Part shown: positions 24,449 through 40,900 of the stretch, in pieces | Numbering within the stretch: position 1 is the stretch's first letter | Layout of the letters: every line of letters begins with the position of its first letter | Assembly (NCBI GenBank): GCA_023525715.1 | Contig: CM042012.1 | Span: 61,339,205 to 61,403,204, forward strand | Length of the DNA: 64,000 nt | Origin: Cichorium intybus | Lineage: Eukaryota; Streptophyta; Magnoliopsida; Asterales; Asteraceae | Direction: 5' to 3' | The notes under the pieces: model-generated | Told to the model about the DNA's origin: nothing | Database searches by the model: none | Seen by the model: only the letters and a program-made list of their open reading frames with translations | Made by a program: the position numbers and the translations under genes

Positions 24449-27400
24449 CTAGCTCTTAACACTCATTCTCCTCTTTCTTAGCCGCTCCGCAATTATAAAA
24501 GCAAGCTCTAAAGACTGTGAGGCATTAAGCCTTGGATCACAGTGGGTATGGTAACGTGATCCAAGGTCATTAAACGTCACCGTTTTTGATCCACCAATGC
24601 ATTCTGTCACATTTTGTCCAGTCATTTCAAGGTGGACCCCACCTGGGTGGCTTCCTTCTTGCTCATGCACGTCAAAGAATGCTTTCACTTCCGCCTACAA
24701 CAAACAAAGGTTCACGTTTTGTTTCTTTATGACTTAATAAAGAGAAAAAAATATATATAAATAAAATAAAATAAAAAAACCACTTAATGGGATGAGTGAG
24801 TTACCCTAATAGCATCGAAGGGGCGAGTCTTGAGCCCACATGGAGCCTTGATGGTGTTGCCATGCATAGGATCGGAAACCCAAGTCACAATTTGACCGGC
24901 TCTTCTAACCGCTCTAATAAGATGGGGAAGTTTCACTCTCATGTTTTCCGCTCCCATTCTTGTTATTATCGTAATTCTTCCCGCTTTATTCTCCGGATTC
25001 AAAATATCGATTAGTTTCACCAACTCACTCGGATCCATCTTGTCGCTCACCTATTCAAACAAATATGTTAGCTCTTTGTAATCATAATGCGTGCCTCAAA
25101 AATTTCTGTATCAGGCACACAATGTTTTATGTGCCTAATACATTTCTGTATTAGGCACACAATGTGTTCGATGCCTCATAACTTTTTGCATCAGGATTCA
25201 GGCACACAATGTGTTCTGTGTGCCTCATACAGAAACCTCATACATTTCTGTATCAGACACACAATGTGTTCTGTATCAGACACAAAACACATGTGTGTGT
25301 TTTGTGCCTCATATATTTTTGTATCAGACACGTTGTTATACGTTGTCACATAACAACGTGCCTGATACATCATGTTGGAGAGCAATACCTTGATTCCGAG
25401 GGGATTTGCGATTCCTCTAAGAAACTCCACATGGGCACCATCCAATTGACGAGTGCGCTCCCCGGCCCAAAGGAAATGCGCCGAGCAATCGTAGTACAAA
25501 CCAGAAGTTGAATCCAAACGAGTAAGAGATTGCTCGTAAGGCAAGTGCAAGCACTCGTGTGATGTCCAGAAATCAGTGGTTGTCATAATCGGATGGTCAA
25601 CCGTTAGCCCCGCTGCCGACATAAACCCAAGCGCCTCATCAACTCGGCTAGCTAACTCGCGGTACCTACCACACAACAACAAAAAACACATCATATTTAT
25701 ATTTTCTAAAATGATATACACATGAAATATTGCAACTTTTATGTGATGGAAGGAATATAAACATGGAGAATTTGTAGACTCACGAATAGTGTTTCTTTGT
25801 TACTTAATGGACATAAATAGGTTACGACTTAATCTAGTAAGTTATATATGGATGTTTCTTTTTTCCTTGATGCAGAAAGAACCACTCGATAGAGAAAGTA
25901 ACGAAAAGAAGACTTGCCCGTTAAGCCTTCTAAGTTTTTACAAATTTGTCTTCGATCTATTTTTTATAATTTTTTTTCCCCAAAAGTATCGTCACTTTCT
26001 CAAATATTTTTTAAACATCAATTATCCACACAACACTTGGGCCATCACGGATAAAATGTATGTTTTTTGGATAAATAACATTTGAGAAAATAACGGCAAA
26101 ATTGGACAAATAGATAGAAAGAAGATAGACAAGGGCAAATTTGTAAAAAATTAGGACTCAAGGGGATAGTCTCATTTTCCTGACTTTCTCTATTAGGTCT
26201 TTTTTCTACATTAATTAAAAAAAAAAAAAAAACACTAAAATATAGCTTATCTAATTAACTCCATTAAGTTAAAATAAACACTATGTCACCATCTGATCTA
26301 ATCATTTAACTAATCATTCACAAAACATGTTTCTTTCATTTTCATGATCATAATTCATAACTAAACACCATGCTTGTGGGCATATACCTAATAAAAAATA
26401 TCCTAAATATCGAAGGGCAATTAAGTAAATTTATCATACCGGTCACCCTGTTCACTATGTTCCGAGAAATCAAGATTCCATTGATTAACCCTCTGCATAG
26501 CTGCATAACCACCCGTAGCAAAAGCCCTCAAAAGATTAAGAGTAGCTGCAGATTGTGCATATGCTCTTATTAATCTTTGAGGGTCGGGTGTTCGTGACTT
26601 CAAATCAAATGCATCACCATTAACATTGTCCCCGCGATAACTCGGTAATTTAACACCGTCTTTTTCCTCAAATGGATCCGATCTTGGCTTTGCAAATTGA
26701 CCAGCCATTCTTCCTACCTGGTTTTTTACTCAAATTTCCAAAAGTTAATATCAGTTATAAGTTATAACATTGTACTTTTGGTATTTTTCAAAAATTGATG
26801 TAATGAGAAAATAAAAGTAAATTAATGAAGGTGTATTGCTCTTTCTTGCATTTAATGCTAACTTTAACAAGAATTATAAATCGTCGGAAAATATATTTGT
26901 ATAAGATTCAAACTCAGAAAATTGAAGAGAAAATTACAAAACCCACGAATATTGGCATGTGATTCATGATTTGGATTGATTAAGTTAATCAAAAAGCTAT
27001 ACTATCATTCATAAAGGTCATTTTCTGTTTCAAGTTTTAACTTTTGAAAAGGATCTACATGGCACACCAAAGTATTTTCAATTTTCATACAATATTTAAA
27101 ATCTGAAAATGAAAGAAATCTTATAAATTTCATAGATATTGGCATGTGATTCATATTTTATATTATATTAAATCAATCAAAAAGTTTTACCATGATCCAT
27201 AGACCATAAAGATCCCGGCTTTAATAAATTAAATAATTCAAATATGCTAGCACGTTTTTGCGATTCAGATTTCAAGCAATAGCCACTAAGAATTCAAAAC
27301 TGTAGAAACACAAATATGCAAAATGAATAGTGAAATTAAAAAAAGAATAAAAAAAAGATTTGACCTTGATAACGGGCATTTGACCACCGAACATCAAAAC

Positions 27401-27928
27401 GGCACCCATTTGAAGAATGACTCTGAACGTATCACGAATGTTGTTTGCATTAAACTCCTTGAAACTCTCCGCACAATCACCACCTTGTAAAAGAAACGCA
27501 TTTCCCATAGCAGCCTCACCCAGCCGCTCCTCAAGGTTCCGTGCCTCACCGGCAAACACGATCGGCGGGAAGGAATCGAGGGTTTGGAGCACCGAGTCGA
27601 GCTCGGTTTGATCCGGGTATTCCGGAAGTTGTAGAGCCTTTTTGGTTCTCCAGCTTTCGATGGTCCATTGTTTGGGTTTTTTCGTATATGGGGTTGTTGT
27701 TGTGTTCGTGGTGGCGGTAGCCGCGGTGGCTGGGGAAGCAGGTTTTGATGATGATTTGTCGATGGGGGTCTTGGATGGGTCGGTAGAATGGACGGCGAAG
27801 ATTGGTTTGATGGATCTGGTTGTGGCGGTGGGAGCGGCGGAGGCGGTGGAGACAGATTTCAGTTGTGGTGGGAGAGAATGGGCTTGGAAAGATTTTGTAA
27901 GGAGGTTGGAGTTGCTAGCAAGAGCCAT
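24449..27928 (-). CDS. DAHP synthase copy B, plastidial class II (intact)
   Basis: 3-Deoxy-D-arabino-heptulosonate-7-phosphate synthase (EC 2.5.1.54) condenses PEP and erythrose 4-phosphate, the entry step of the shikimate pathway in plastids. Five exons, 27928-27365, 26717-26440, 25665-25389, 25050-24805 and 24694-24449, total 1,611 nt: 536 residues plus TAG, with every GT-AG border in frame. Residues 1 to about 60 are Ser/Thr/Ala-rich, as in a chloroplast transit peptide. Metal ligands sit at C152 (QGGDCAES), H436 (DPMHGN), E478 (VHLEMTGQN) and D508 (THCDPR); the spacing matches the class II family. Other landmarks are RTKKALQLP, GERTRQLDGAHVEF and ITRMGAENMR. One oddity is WAGERT where copy A and most relatives have WVGERT. 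It is the only intact DAHP synthase here and lies 5.6 kb from pseudogene A in the same orientation. Confidence 0.97.
25085..25375. repeat. Short minisatellite in intron 3 of DAHP synthase B
   Basis: Degenerate units of about 55-65 bp built on CACACAATGTGTTCTGTG and CTCATACATTTCTGTATCAG. It occupies the same intron position as the 142-bp array of copy A but is organised differently. Confidence 0.8.
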
Positions 27929-28455
27929 TTTGATGAAAATGTGTGTGTTCTTGATTTGTGTTTGTAAGGTGGATGGAGTAAGGGGGCGATTAATAAGGAG
28001 GAGGGAACTGGTGGCAGGTTTGGTGGAAGCTGGAGGAGGGGGTTAGGTGGGGAAGGTTATTATGGTAAAATTGCAAATCTTAAATCATGTGTTCTGATCT
28101 TGTGATATGTATAAGTACCAATGAAATTGAAGTGTTTACAATGTTGGTTGCAAAAGGAGTATTTGATTGTTAAAGAATATTTTTTAAGTTGCCAATGTAT
28201 TCAAATAATTTTATAAACGTTAACATTAATTTTGGGAAAGAAATCACTTCAAACGTTTTTGAAACTATCCCAAATGGGTCATATTAAGTAATTTTATAAT
28301 GGTTATCATTGTTTTTAGGAAAAAAAAATTACTTTAAATGCCTTCAAGTTGCTATTATACCCAAATAATTTTATAAAAATTTAACCACATTTTTTTTACC
28401 TGTTATCCCAAGTTAACCCCGTAAACCCGTTTTATACCCATAACGATGTTGCCTC

Positions 28456-33036
<4,581 letters not shown>

Positions 33037-33039
33037 GAT

Positions 33040-34490
33040 CAAAATACAAACAACAATTATTGCGTGAACGTAGGACCAAATGTGGAGCGTCCGATCAAAA
33101 TGATCAATGGTGTTAGATTGAAGGGCCTAGTTGTAAATTTTTGACAATTAAGTAATGAGATTTTACAATTTAACCCTTATAAAGGGTATTTTAGTCTATT
33201 AATCAATATTTAAAAAAGGAAATATCTTGTTTGTCTCATTATTTTGTGGGATTTATATTTAATACCTAATACTATTCTTGAAAAAATAAAAAAATAGAAA
33301 CTAAAGAATATACTGCACATAAAAAATGTAGATGATAATGTAATATCAATCTTGAAAAAATACATTGTCATTCTAAAAGAATATATTTCATTCTTGACGT
33401 AACACACTGCAATTCTCAAATAATACACTATATTCTTACCCCGTCTTCCTTTCTGGATCGCCTTTGCAACTAAAAAATTGTTGAAGACTGGAAGCATTCT
33501 TGAAGAATTTTTGAAGAATGGAAGCATTCTTGAAGAATTCAAACATATGTTCTTCCACATTCTTCAAGAATGGGAGCATTCTTCAAGAATGGAATCATAT
33601 GCACCATTAACCCTCATCGCAAGCTACATAGTCGGTTTTTCTTGTCGTCATATTCATTGCAAGTTATAGAATTCATGTGTGCCATTAATAGCATCAATTG
33701 AGGATAAATAAATGCTTAAAAATACCTACCAACTATACTTTACTAATTGAGGTTTTGAAATATAACAAATTATTAAAGAAATAATTGTAAGCGGTTTTTT
33801 CGTTTTTAAAAAGAAAATTATTCTAGTATTCTTTAAGAAAATTTCATACTAATGTATTGGTTGTATTCTTTGGCAACATTTTTTCACATTCTTGAAGAAT
33901 ACCACATTAGTATATGTATTTGACATTCATTAGATCAAACTTCTTTGTCATATTCTCAAAGAATATCACTAACCACTCAAACACATTTAAATTTTTATTT
34001 GAGATATTCTTAAAGAATTACGTAATCACATATGTAAAAGTATCTTACCTGACTTAAAGTATAGACAAACATAAAGGAAATATAAAATCAAAAATACATG
34101 ACTAAATACACACAAAAAATCGCATGCTTTAATACGTTACTTTATGCAAACAAGATGGAGGAAATCAAATTACCCAAAATCTCTTCTCGTTGGATGTCTG
34201 ACGCAAAATCCCCCACTAATCAACTCAAAAAATATTATTATTTTTAATACAACATGAAAGTGATTTATGCAAACAAGATGGAGGAAATCAAATTACCTCG
34301 AATTTGACGTTCGATGTTGCAGCATACTTGGGGGAGACGGCGTTGCCAATGGCGTTCCACCGCGAGGGCGTTCCAGACCTCCAGAATTTCATCGTAACTA
34401 AATCCAAACCCTAAATCAGATGTCTAATTGATGGTGGCATAAGGTGGTGACGACATCTAGGTTTCCTGCATTTAAGAAGAGAGATCTCTG
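33040..34490. other. AT-rich spacer with an AAGAAT/ATTCTT palindrome array
   Basis: No convincing gene. From 33340 to 34020 the words ATTCTTGAAGAAT, ATTCTTCAAGAAT and ATTCTTAAAGAATT recur densely, with the strongest run at 33496-33596. 34141-34174 and 34264-34297 are a perfect 34-bp direct repeat. 34492-34530 is GA-rich. Confidence 0.6.
34297..34392 (-). CDS. Possible orphan first exon (low confidence)
   Basis: On the minus strand an ATG at 34392 opens 32 codons (MKFWRSGTPSRWNAIGNAVS and onward) ending at GAG followed by a GTAATT donor at 34296. The segment is GC-rich against an AT-rich background, like the first exon of a plant gene. A 34-bp direct repeat spans the donor side. No following exon was found towards 33 kb. 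I do not recognise the product; it may be a captured or stranded gene fragment, or chance. Confidence 0.25.
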
Positions 34491-34562
34491 AGAGAGAGAG
34501 AGAGAGAGCGAGAGAGAAAGAGAGATAGAGAGAATGAGATAATTTTGGGATAATTAGTTATT

Positions 34563-34672
34563 GGGAAATTGACACTGTAGCTAAGGTTTCTTGAAATGGT
34601 TTAATTGGTACCTAAAGTTTTTTTTTTTTTGCCTTCCAAGGGAACAAAATGTTAAACACCGGTTTAAAAACA
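34563..34672 (+). repeat. MULE left terminal inverted repeat
   Basis: Matches the reverse complement of 48123-48232. Shared words include TTCTTGAAATGGTTTAATTG and CCTTCCAAGGGAACAAAAT. It has a longer poly-T tract than its partner. Confidence 0.93.
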
Positions 34673-34931
34673 CCAATGACCCCATAGTGAAGGGGTCATC
34701 AGGTTAAATATCCTATGCAGCATCGTAGTCATCAGCCATGTCATCAAATGCAGTCACCGTGTTCACTCTTACGTATCCTAGTCACATGCTATGTCATCGT
34801 GTTCAATTATAGTGTGTATCAAAGAGAAGTTTGAAGGCGGTTCAAATATTGTCGAAAACCCTTTTCAAGCTTTTCCCACCAAACCCTTTTCCCCGATCAG
34901 ATTCTTCTTCGCGATAATCGAGTCAAAGTGA

Positions 34932-35450
34932 AAAGTTGATGTGCACTACCATGGAGTGTTCACCAGGCAACCGTTAAGTTACTCTGAGGGCATGCATCAC
35001 CTGTTTGAAGACATTGATTTTGTGGGGATGGAATTAGAGGAATGTGTTAAGTTTCTTGAAAGATTTACGGGAGAGAAGTGCAGAAACTTGTATTTCTGTT
35101 TACATGAGAGCGACCTAGCAGAAGTACTAAAGATGATTACAAACGAGATGGAATATGTTGAGTTCATTGAGATCGCATACCATTATGGAATTATTGTGCC
35201 TATGTACGTGGATTATACTGATGTTAGTGTGCAGGAGTGGATAGTTGAAGACCATGAGGAAGTGATTAGCCCTAAAGATCACCATTTGGGATTAGCAGTA
35301 CCATTTCCACCTGAAATGGTAGAGGGGACTCACGGAATTGACATCAACACTCCTCTGAACAACACCACAACACCACCAGAGATGGTAGATGGCATAGAAA
35401 TTCAGATGGGTGAGCATGAGCCAGAACAAGTTCACATTGGTAACAATTGA
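34932..35450 (+). pseudogene. MULE transposase N-terminal exon (PB1-like region)
   Basis: An open stretch of about 170 codons ending at TGA 35448-35450. Words such as HYHGVFTRQPLSYSEG, DIDFVGMELEECVKFLERF and YVDYTDVSVQEWI match the N-terminal module of plant MULE transposases. There is no ATG at the expected place; the frame is closed upstream by TGA at 34929, so the start or first exon is lost. It is separated from the catalytic exons by 1.4 kb. Confidence 0.7.
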
Positions 35451-35519
35451 CAGAAAAGTTGATGTTCAAACAATGTTAATTGTAGATGTTGAGTTGACAC
35501 CACAAGAAAACGAAGCTAT

Positions 35520-36010
35520 TGCAACACCCAAAAAGTGTAGCATTATCCCTTAAAAGTGTTGTGTTATGCCTAATCCTACACTTTATCAAGTGCTGCCTTA
35601 GGTCTCGTTGCCTTATGCCTAAAACAACACTTTTTTAAGAATGGACAACACTTCTCAAAACTATTGGCTATATTTTAAAAGTGCAACACTTTAAAATGCA
35701 TCACTTTTTTACACAAAGTGCAACACTTTCCATTACTCTTGATGGCCTACAACAACACTTTTAACTATCACATACAACACTTTTAGGCCATATGCAACAC
35801 TTTGTAATTACTCTGAACAACATATAACAACACTTTTACCTATAAAGTGCAACACTTTTAATGTTTTAGATTACAAATGTGCGACACTTTTGTTTTTCTT
35901 TAGCAACACATTATGTTGTTTCCAATTATAAAAGTGCTACACTTTTTGAACTCTAATAAACACTTTAATCAATATAATGGAACATTTATTAGTTGCTTTG
36001 TGGCACTTTT
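35520..36010. repeat. CAACACTTTT motif cluster within the MULE
   Basis: The decamer CAACACTTTT and close variants (GCAACACTTT, AAAGTGTTG) occur many times in both orientations with irregular spacing. No ORF. It lies between the N-terminal and catalytic transposase exons and may be an inserted non-autonomous element. 36010-36830 beyond it is AT-rich with some GGTTC/GAACC words and no gene. Confidence 0.7.
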
Positions 36011-37968
36011 GCCATACACATCAGATATGTTATTATATGAATTACTAGCTTCTTTCAACAGCAAAAATAACATCATATTTTCATTTGATAGATATCTTCA
36101 TACTCAAAATAAAAGTCGTAAAATAGATAGTCAAAAACATAAAATATGTCTATTACAACCATAAAAAATATAACATTCCACCTCCATTTGTACATTTTTC
36201 TTGTTCCATTTGATCATATTTTTAAATCTATGTATGCATTCTCATACCCAAAAACAAAGCCACCTATTATGCATAAAATGAAAAAAAAATATTAGTATGA
36301 GAACGAAACTAGTATCGAATCAACAATTTTAGAAACAAGGCCGAAGTGATTGGGACCGGTTCTGGTTACTAAATTTTCGAACTGATCGAGACTAGTTCAG
36401 GTTTAGGTACTCAAATTTTCGAAATCGATACCCATTGGGAACCCATCTAAATACCTACGAGACCGATTCAAAATATAGGATACATATCAAATCGTGTAAA
36501 AATGTATGATAAATGTTTATTGTTGAATTAAATGCATACCTTTTGATTATTTGAACTAATAATATCTTCTTTTCTGATTAAACATTGAACAATATAATTT
36601 TTTAATATAATATTGAAAGCTTTATTGGTTTCAATATGAAAATAAATACCCAAATAATAGCTCCTGTCAATTTTCGAATGCTTAAGTGTTGCAATGTGCT
36701 CCACATGAATCACCAAGTAATGCTAATACCTATCAAAGTATCTAACAATAAGATCAATTCATCTCATAAACACAGTATATATGAATACCGAATAGATATA
36801 TGATATGAACGGGCTTCATATAATTCATTGCAACTTACACCAAAAGCTTACACGCCTTATCTGACAATATATTATGCATGGAAGAAACAGAAGCTTGTAC
36901 TAGGTATCCGTTTTGAAAGCCCTAAACAATTGAAAGATATGCTTTGTAACTATGCTATTGCAAATGGATATCAATTGTGTTATAAAAAGAATGGTAGTAG
37001 GAGGTTATTGGCAAATTATTGTGATGGTGAATGTTCATTTAGGATTTAGGCTTCATGGATGAGCGAGGAGCACTCATTCCAAATAAAGTATCTAATCCAT
37101 GAGCATAATTGTGCTAGGAATTTCAAGTTTGGTTCAATTGTCAACTATGCTTGGATTGGTAGTCACTACACTACTGAGATTCTACATAATCAAAAGTTGA
37201 CTGTTAGGCAACTAAAGGAAGATGTGAAACAGAAATTTGGGATAGAGGTTAGCATGAGTCAATGTAGGAGAGCAAAGAAGCATTTGACTCTAATCCAGGG
37301 AACCATTGTTGAACACTATGCCAAACTTTGGTCATATGGAGAGGAGATTAGAATATCTAATCTGGGGTCTAATGTGAAAGTGGGTGTAAATTGCATGCCG
37401 GATGGTAAAAATTACTTCACTAGGTTTTTATGTATGTTTGCAGGGATTAAAAGAGGGTTGGAAAACTGTTGTAGAAGAGTGATTAACCTTGATGGGTGTT
37501 TTTTGAAAGGTTTATGTTCTGGTGAGTTGTTAAGTGCAGTTGGAAGGGATGCAAATAATCAAATTTTCCCAATTGCTTGGGCTGTAGTTTGTGTGGAAAA
37601 TAAAGATAACTGGAAGTGGTTCATAGAGAACATTACAGAAGAGCTGCACCTTGAAAGTGGTATTGGAGTGACTTTAATGACAGATCAACACAAGGTATGT
37701 TTTAAGTGCAACTTTCTTTCAGTATGTATTCTTTTTTATTTCATAATGTTGGCATGCACCATGTAGGGTCTGTTAGAGGCTGTGAAGGAAGTGTTACCGG
37801 TAGCCGAACATAGGCAGTGTGCTAGGCATATTTATGCTAACTTTAAGAAGAGATTTTCTGGTGCTCACTTTGAGAACTTATTTTGGAAAGAAAGCAAGGC
37901 TACAACCGAACCTCATTTCAAAGCAGTAATGAAACAAATTGAGCTTCTAAACCCTGCAGCTCATGAAC

Positions 37969-38743
37969 TGTTGAATTAGGTGTCTAAGCCATGACTAATA
38001 ATTCGTATTTACCTAATTAATAGAAGCAAAGTCCATTTGGGTTGCCCTCATGGCTAGAGGTTTAACAGAAAATCCAGGAGAGAGAAAGATGGATTTATTA
38101 TATGATTAATAAATCAATAGAAATAAAATAAATAGTTTATTAATATATTATGGTGATAATATATTTATTAGAAACTATATTAATTAATTAGAAATTAATC
38201 TGGAATTAATTAGAATTAATTTGGTGATTAATTTGATTAATTAAAGGTGCAGGGGCTGAATTGTAATTATTCAATAGTTGAGTAAGTGACAATTATGGTA
38301 GTTTAAGTGGCCAACGAAATTATGGAGGGATAATCCATAATTTTGATTATTATATGTTATGATAAATAGATTTGAATTGATAGATAAAGGTTTATCTTAT
38401 TTGAATTTAAAAAAGTTTATCTCTAAAGGCTTATCTGGTGGCCGTTTGGAAACTATAAATAGAGACCCCTAGGCACCATAAAAGCCACGAAATTTTTCTA
38501 TCCTCCCTCTCTCTGGAACTTTCAAAAACCCTAGTCTTGGGTGTGACTTCATTTGGGGCAAGGCACTTGCGTTGCTTAGCTTGCAAGAACAACTAAAATG
38601 TTAGTTTTCTGATTTATTTCTTTTAGCAATTTTTGTTTGGCCTTTAGAATTTTTTTACATGTTCAAATAGTGAAAACATAGATCCAATCTAGGTTGCATG
38701 TGAAATTAGGGTTTTAGTTCATAGATTTGTAGAAAACCTTTCA
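37969..38743 (+). repeat. Copia-2 5' LTR
   Basis: 775 bp, TGTTGAATTAGG to AAACCTTTCA. It has an extra ATTTATTAGAAACTAT block that the 3' LTR lacks. Confidence 0.92.
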
Positions 38744-38744
38744 G

Positions 38745-38756
38745 TGGTATCAGAGC
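38745..38756 (+). other. Copia-2 primer binding site
   Basis: TGGTATCAGAGC, one base after the 5' LTR. Confidence 0.9.
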
Positions 38757-39954
38757 TTTTTTTGGTTGTTTTCTATTTGAATAGCTGTAATTTTCTTTCC
38801 TAATTTTTAGGGTTTATTGAATCTAAACCCTAAAAAGAGGCCAATTTCGTTTTTAGGGTTTTCGAAACCCTATCCCCTCCCCCCTATTTTTCGATTTTTC
38901 TAGGTTTAGAAGGTTTTTCCATTTTTGGTAATTATGATTAATTAATAAATGGATAACCTTAAACCCCTTTGTGCTATTTTCGAAATTAGTGGGTTTAAGA
39001 TAGGATTGAATTAATTTGATTAATTTGTGATGCCTATCTAGGTTTAATTAATTTAATTAATTGTTTAATTAAAAGATAAAATTAAATCAATTAAGGTTTA
39101 AATTAATAGTTAATTTCAAAAAATTAAAAGGATAAACCAATAATATTTTAAAAGGTTTAAAATATATCTTATATATATTATAATTAAAAGTTAATATTAT
39201 ATGTATAAGATAATTGGTCAGTTAAATCAATAGTAGGCCTCATTCACGAAGCTGGTCTATAAGGAGGGTATAAGAAAACTGCCTATAAAATGGCAGTTAA
39301 ATGGGTGTCCACTATCACCCACCGCTCTCTTGATTAGTGGAGGGTCGTTAGCCGAACGGGTTTGATAGGACCGCTTAATCTCATTAAAAGTATAATGTTA
39401 TTAATCAAAGTACTAGAACCACTTTAATAAAATCCCAAATCTAGTTACTTTAGAAAAATGTGAAAGAGATGCTAACCCATGAAATTGCAGATTACACTTT
39501 ATGAGACATTAGTGGAGCGTGTGTGGTTAACCGGCACACTAATAGGGGCTCATAAAGAGTGGTAATGGGTTTCTCATGATTTATCACTGTTGATGGAGCG
39601 TGTGTGGTTAACCGGCACATCAATTAGGGACGATAAATGACATTGAGGTTACCGAGCATATTTGCATGGTTATTCACATCTAGTTTGTGATCCTCGGCAT
39701 CCCAGTCACAAAAAGTAGAGCATATCCGAGATTAAACATGCCATTGGACAGTTCAATAAATCTCACAGATCTAGGAATTTCATAAGATTGAAATTGATAA
39801 ATGTATATCTACCTTAATGACTACTGTGTTGTGATTACGGCATCCCTCTTCACAGCATAGTTGGGGTATTTTGGGTCCTAGCCTTGTTAAATAATATAAC
39901 TGGGTAATTGTTTAAGAAGGATTAAAATTAAACTAATAAGTTCAAATTTTATAG

Positions 39955-40900
39955 ATGTCTAAAGAAAGTGTCATTCTCCTCCTTATCCTCCTTCACCCAT
40001 TTATGAGAACTTCAGAAAGCACCTATTAAATGGTAAGGTTGACTAGCCTGAACTATGTGGTATGGCTTCTCAAATAGAGAATGGTTCTTAGTTTTGCTGG
40101 CATACCATATCTGATTGAGTGTCTGCTCCTTGTTCTACCAAAGCATGGCATCACACAATAGCTTGTGATGAGCATGACCCTTTTATTATTGAGTCAAAGG
40201 AAGTTCGTTGGCTCATGTTATTGATCATTAACCCCGAGTTCCGCAGGGATTTAGAATTCCTAGGATCAGATGAGTTAGCACAGCTGGTTGAGGAAAGGTT
40301 CCGAGAACCGGTTGAAAAGGAACGAACTAGGATCTTCAAAGAGTTTGAAGTGTGCAAGCGAGAAAGAAGTAGCATCCGTTTGCGTGTTCTCGAGATTAAG
40401 GGATACATAGGTAAACTGTATAAAATTGGTCACCCCTTTTTATCGGGAGTTGAGCTTTAGCTCGACTCGTTGATCTGTTCATCCAGATGTATAGGAAGGG
40501 TAACCAAATAAGACAATCATGGAAATGCATTCAATGTTGACTCTGTATGAGTCGTTCATGAAGAAGCATAGTTCCATTGATTTAGCTGCTTCAGGATTGA
40601 GTCCAGTAATAAGGCACATCAAGAAGTGATCCAGATCGTCTGGACTGGTTCTTCAATGTCTCAAACTGGGAATCCATAGGGTGGGACACAGTCACAGAAA
40701 GATTGGAAAGATGCTCCAAAGCCGAACCATTTGGCAACTTAGGAATATCTTAAAAACTTAAAACTACTAATCCTCATTTCCTTGATACAGGATGTGCTTC
40801 TCAGATTTGCTCTGTATGCATGGACTCTGTAGGATGCAGGATTTTGTTGCATAGGAGCACATTCGGATTGGATCTGAAGCTCATGTAGTTTTGGAGTTAA
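39955..40900 (+). pseudogene. Copia-2 gag and protease remnant
   Basis: Gag-like text begins near 39955 with stops. The best piece (about 40119-40460) has SKEVRWLMLLIINPEFRRDL and LEIKGYIGKLYKIGHP, as in Copia gag. At about 40790 a protease-like FLDTGCASQICS appears, followed by stops. No integrase, RT or RNase H motif was found downstream. Confidence 0.6.
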
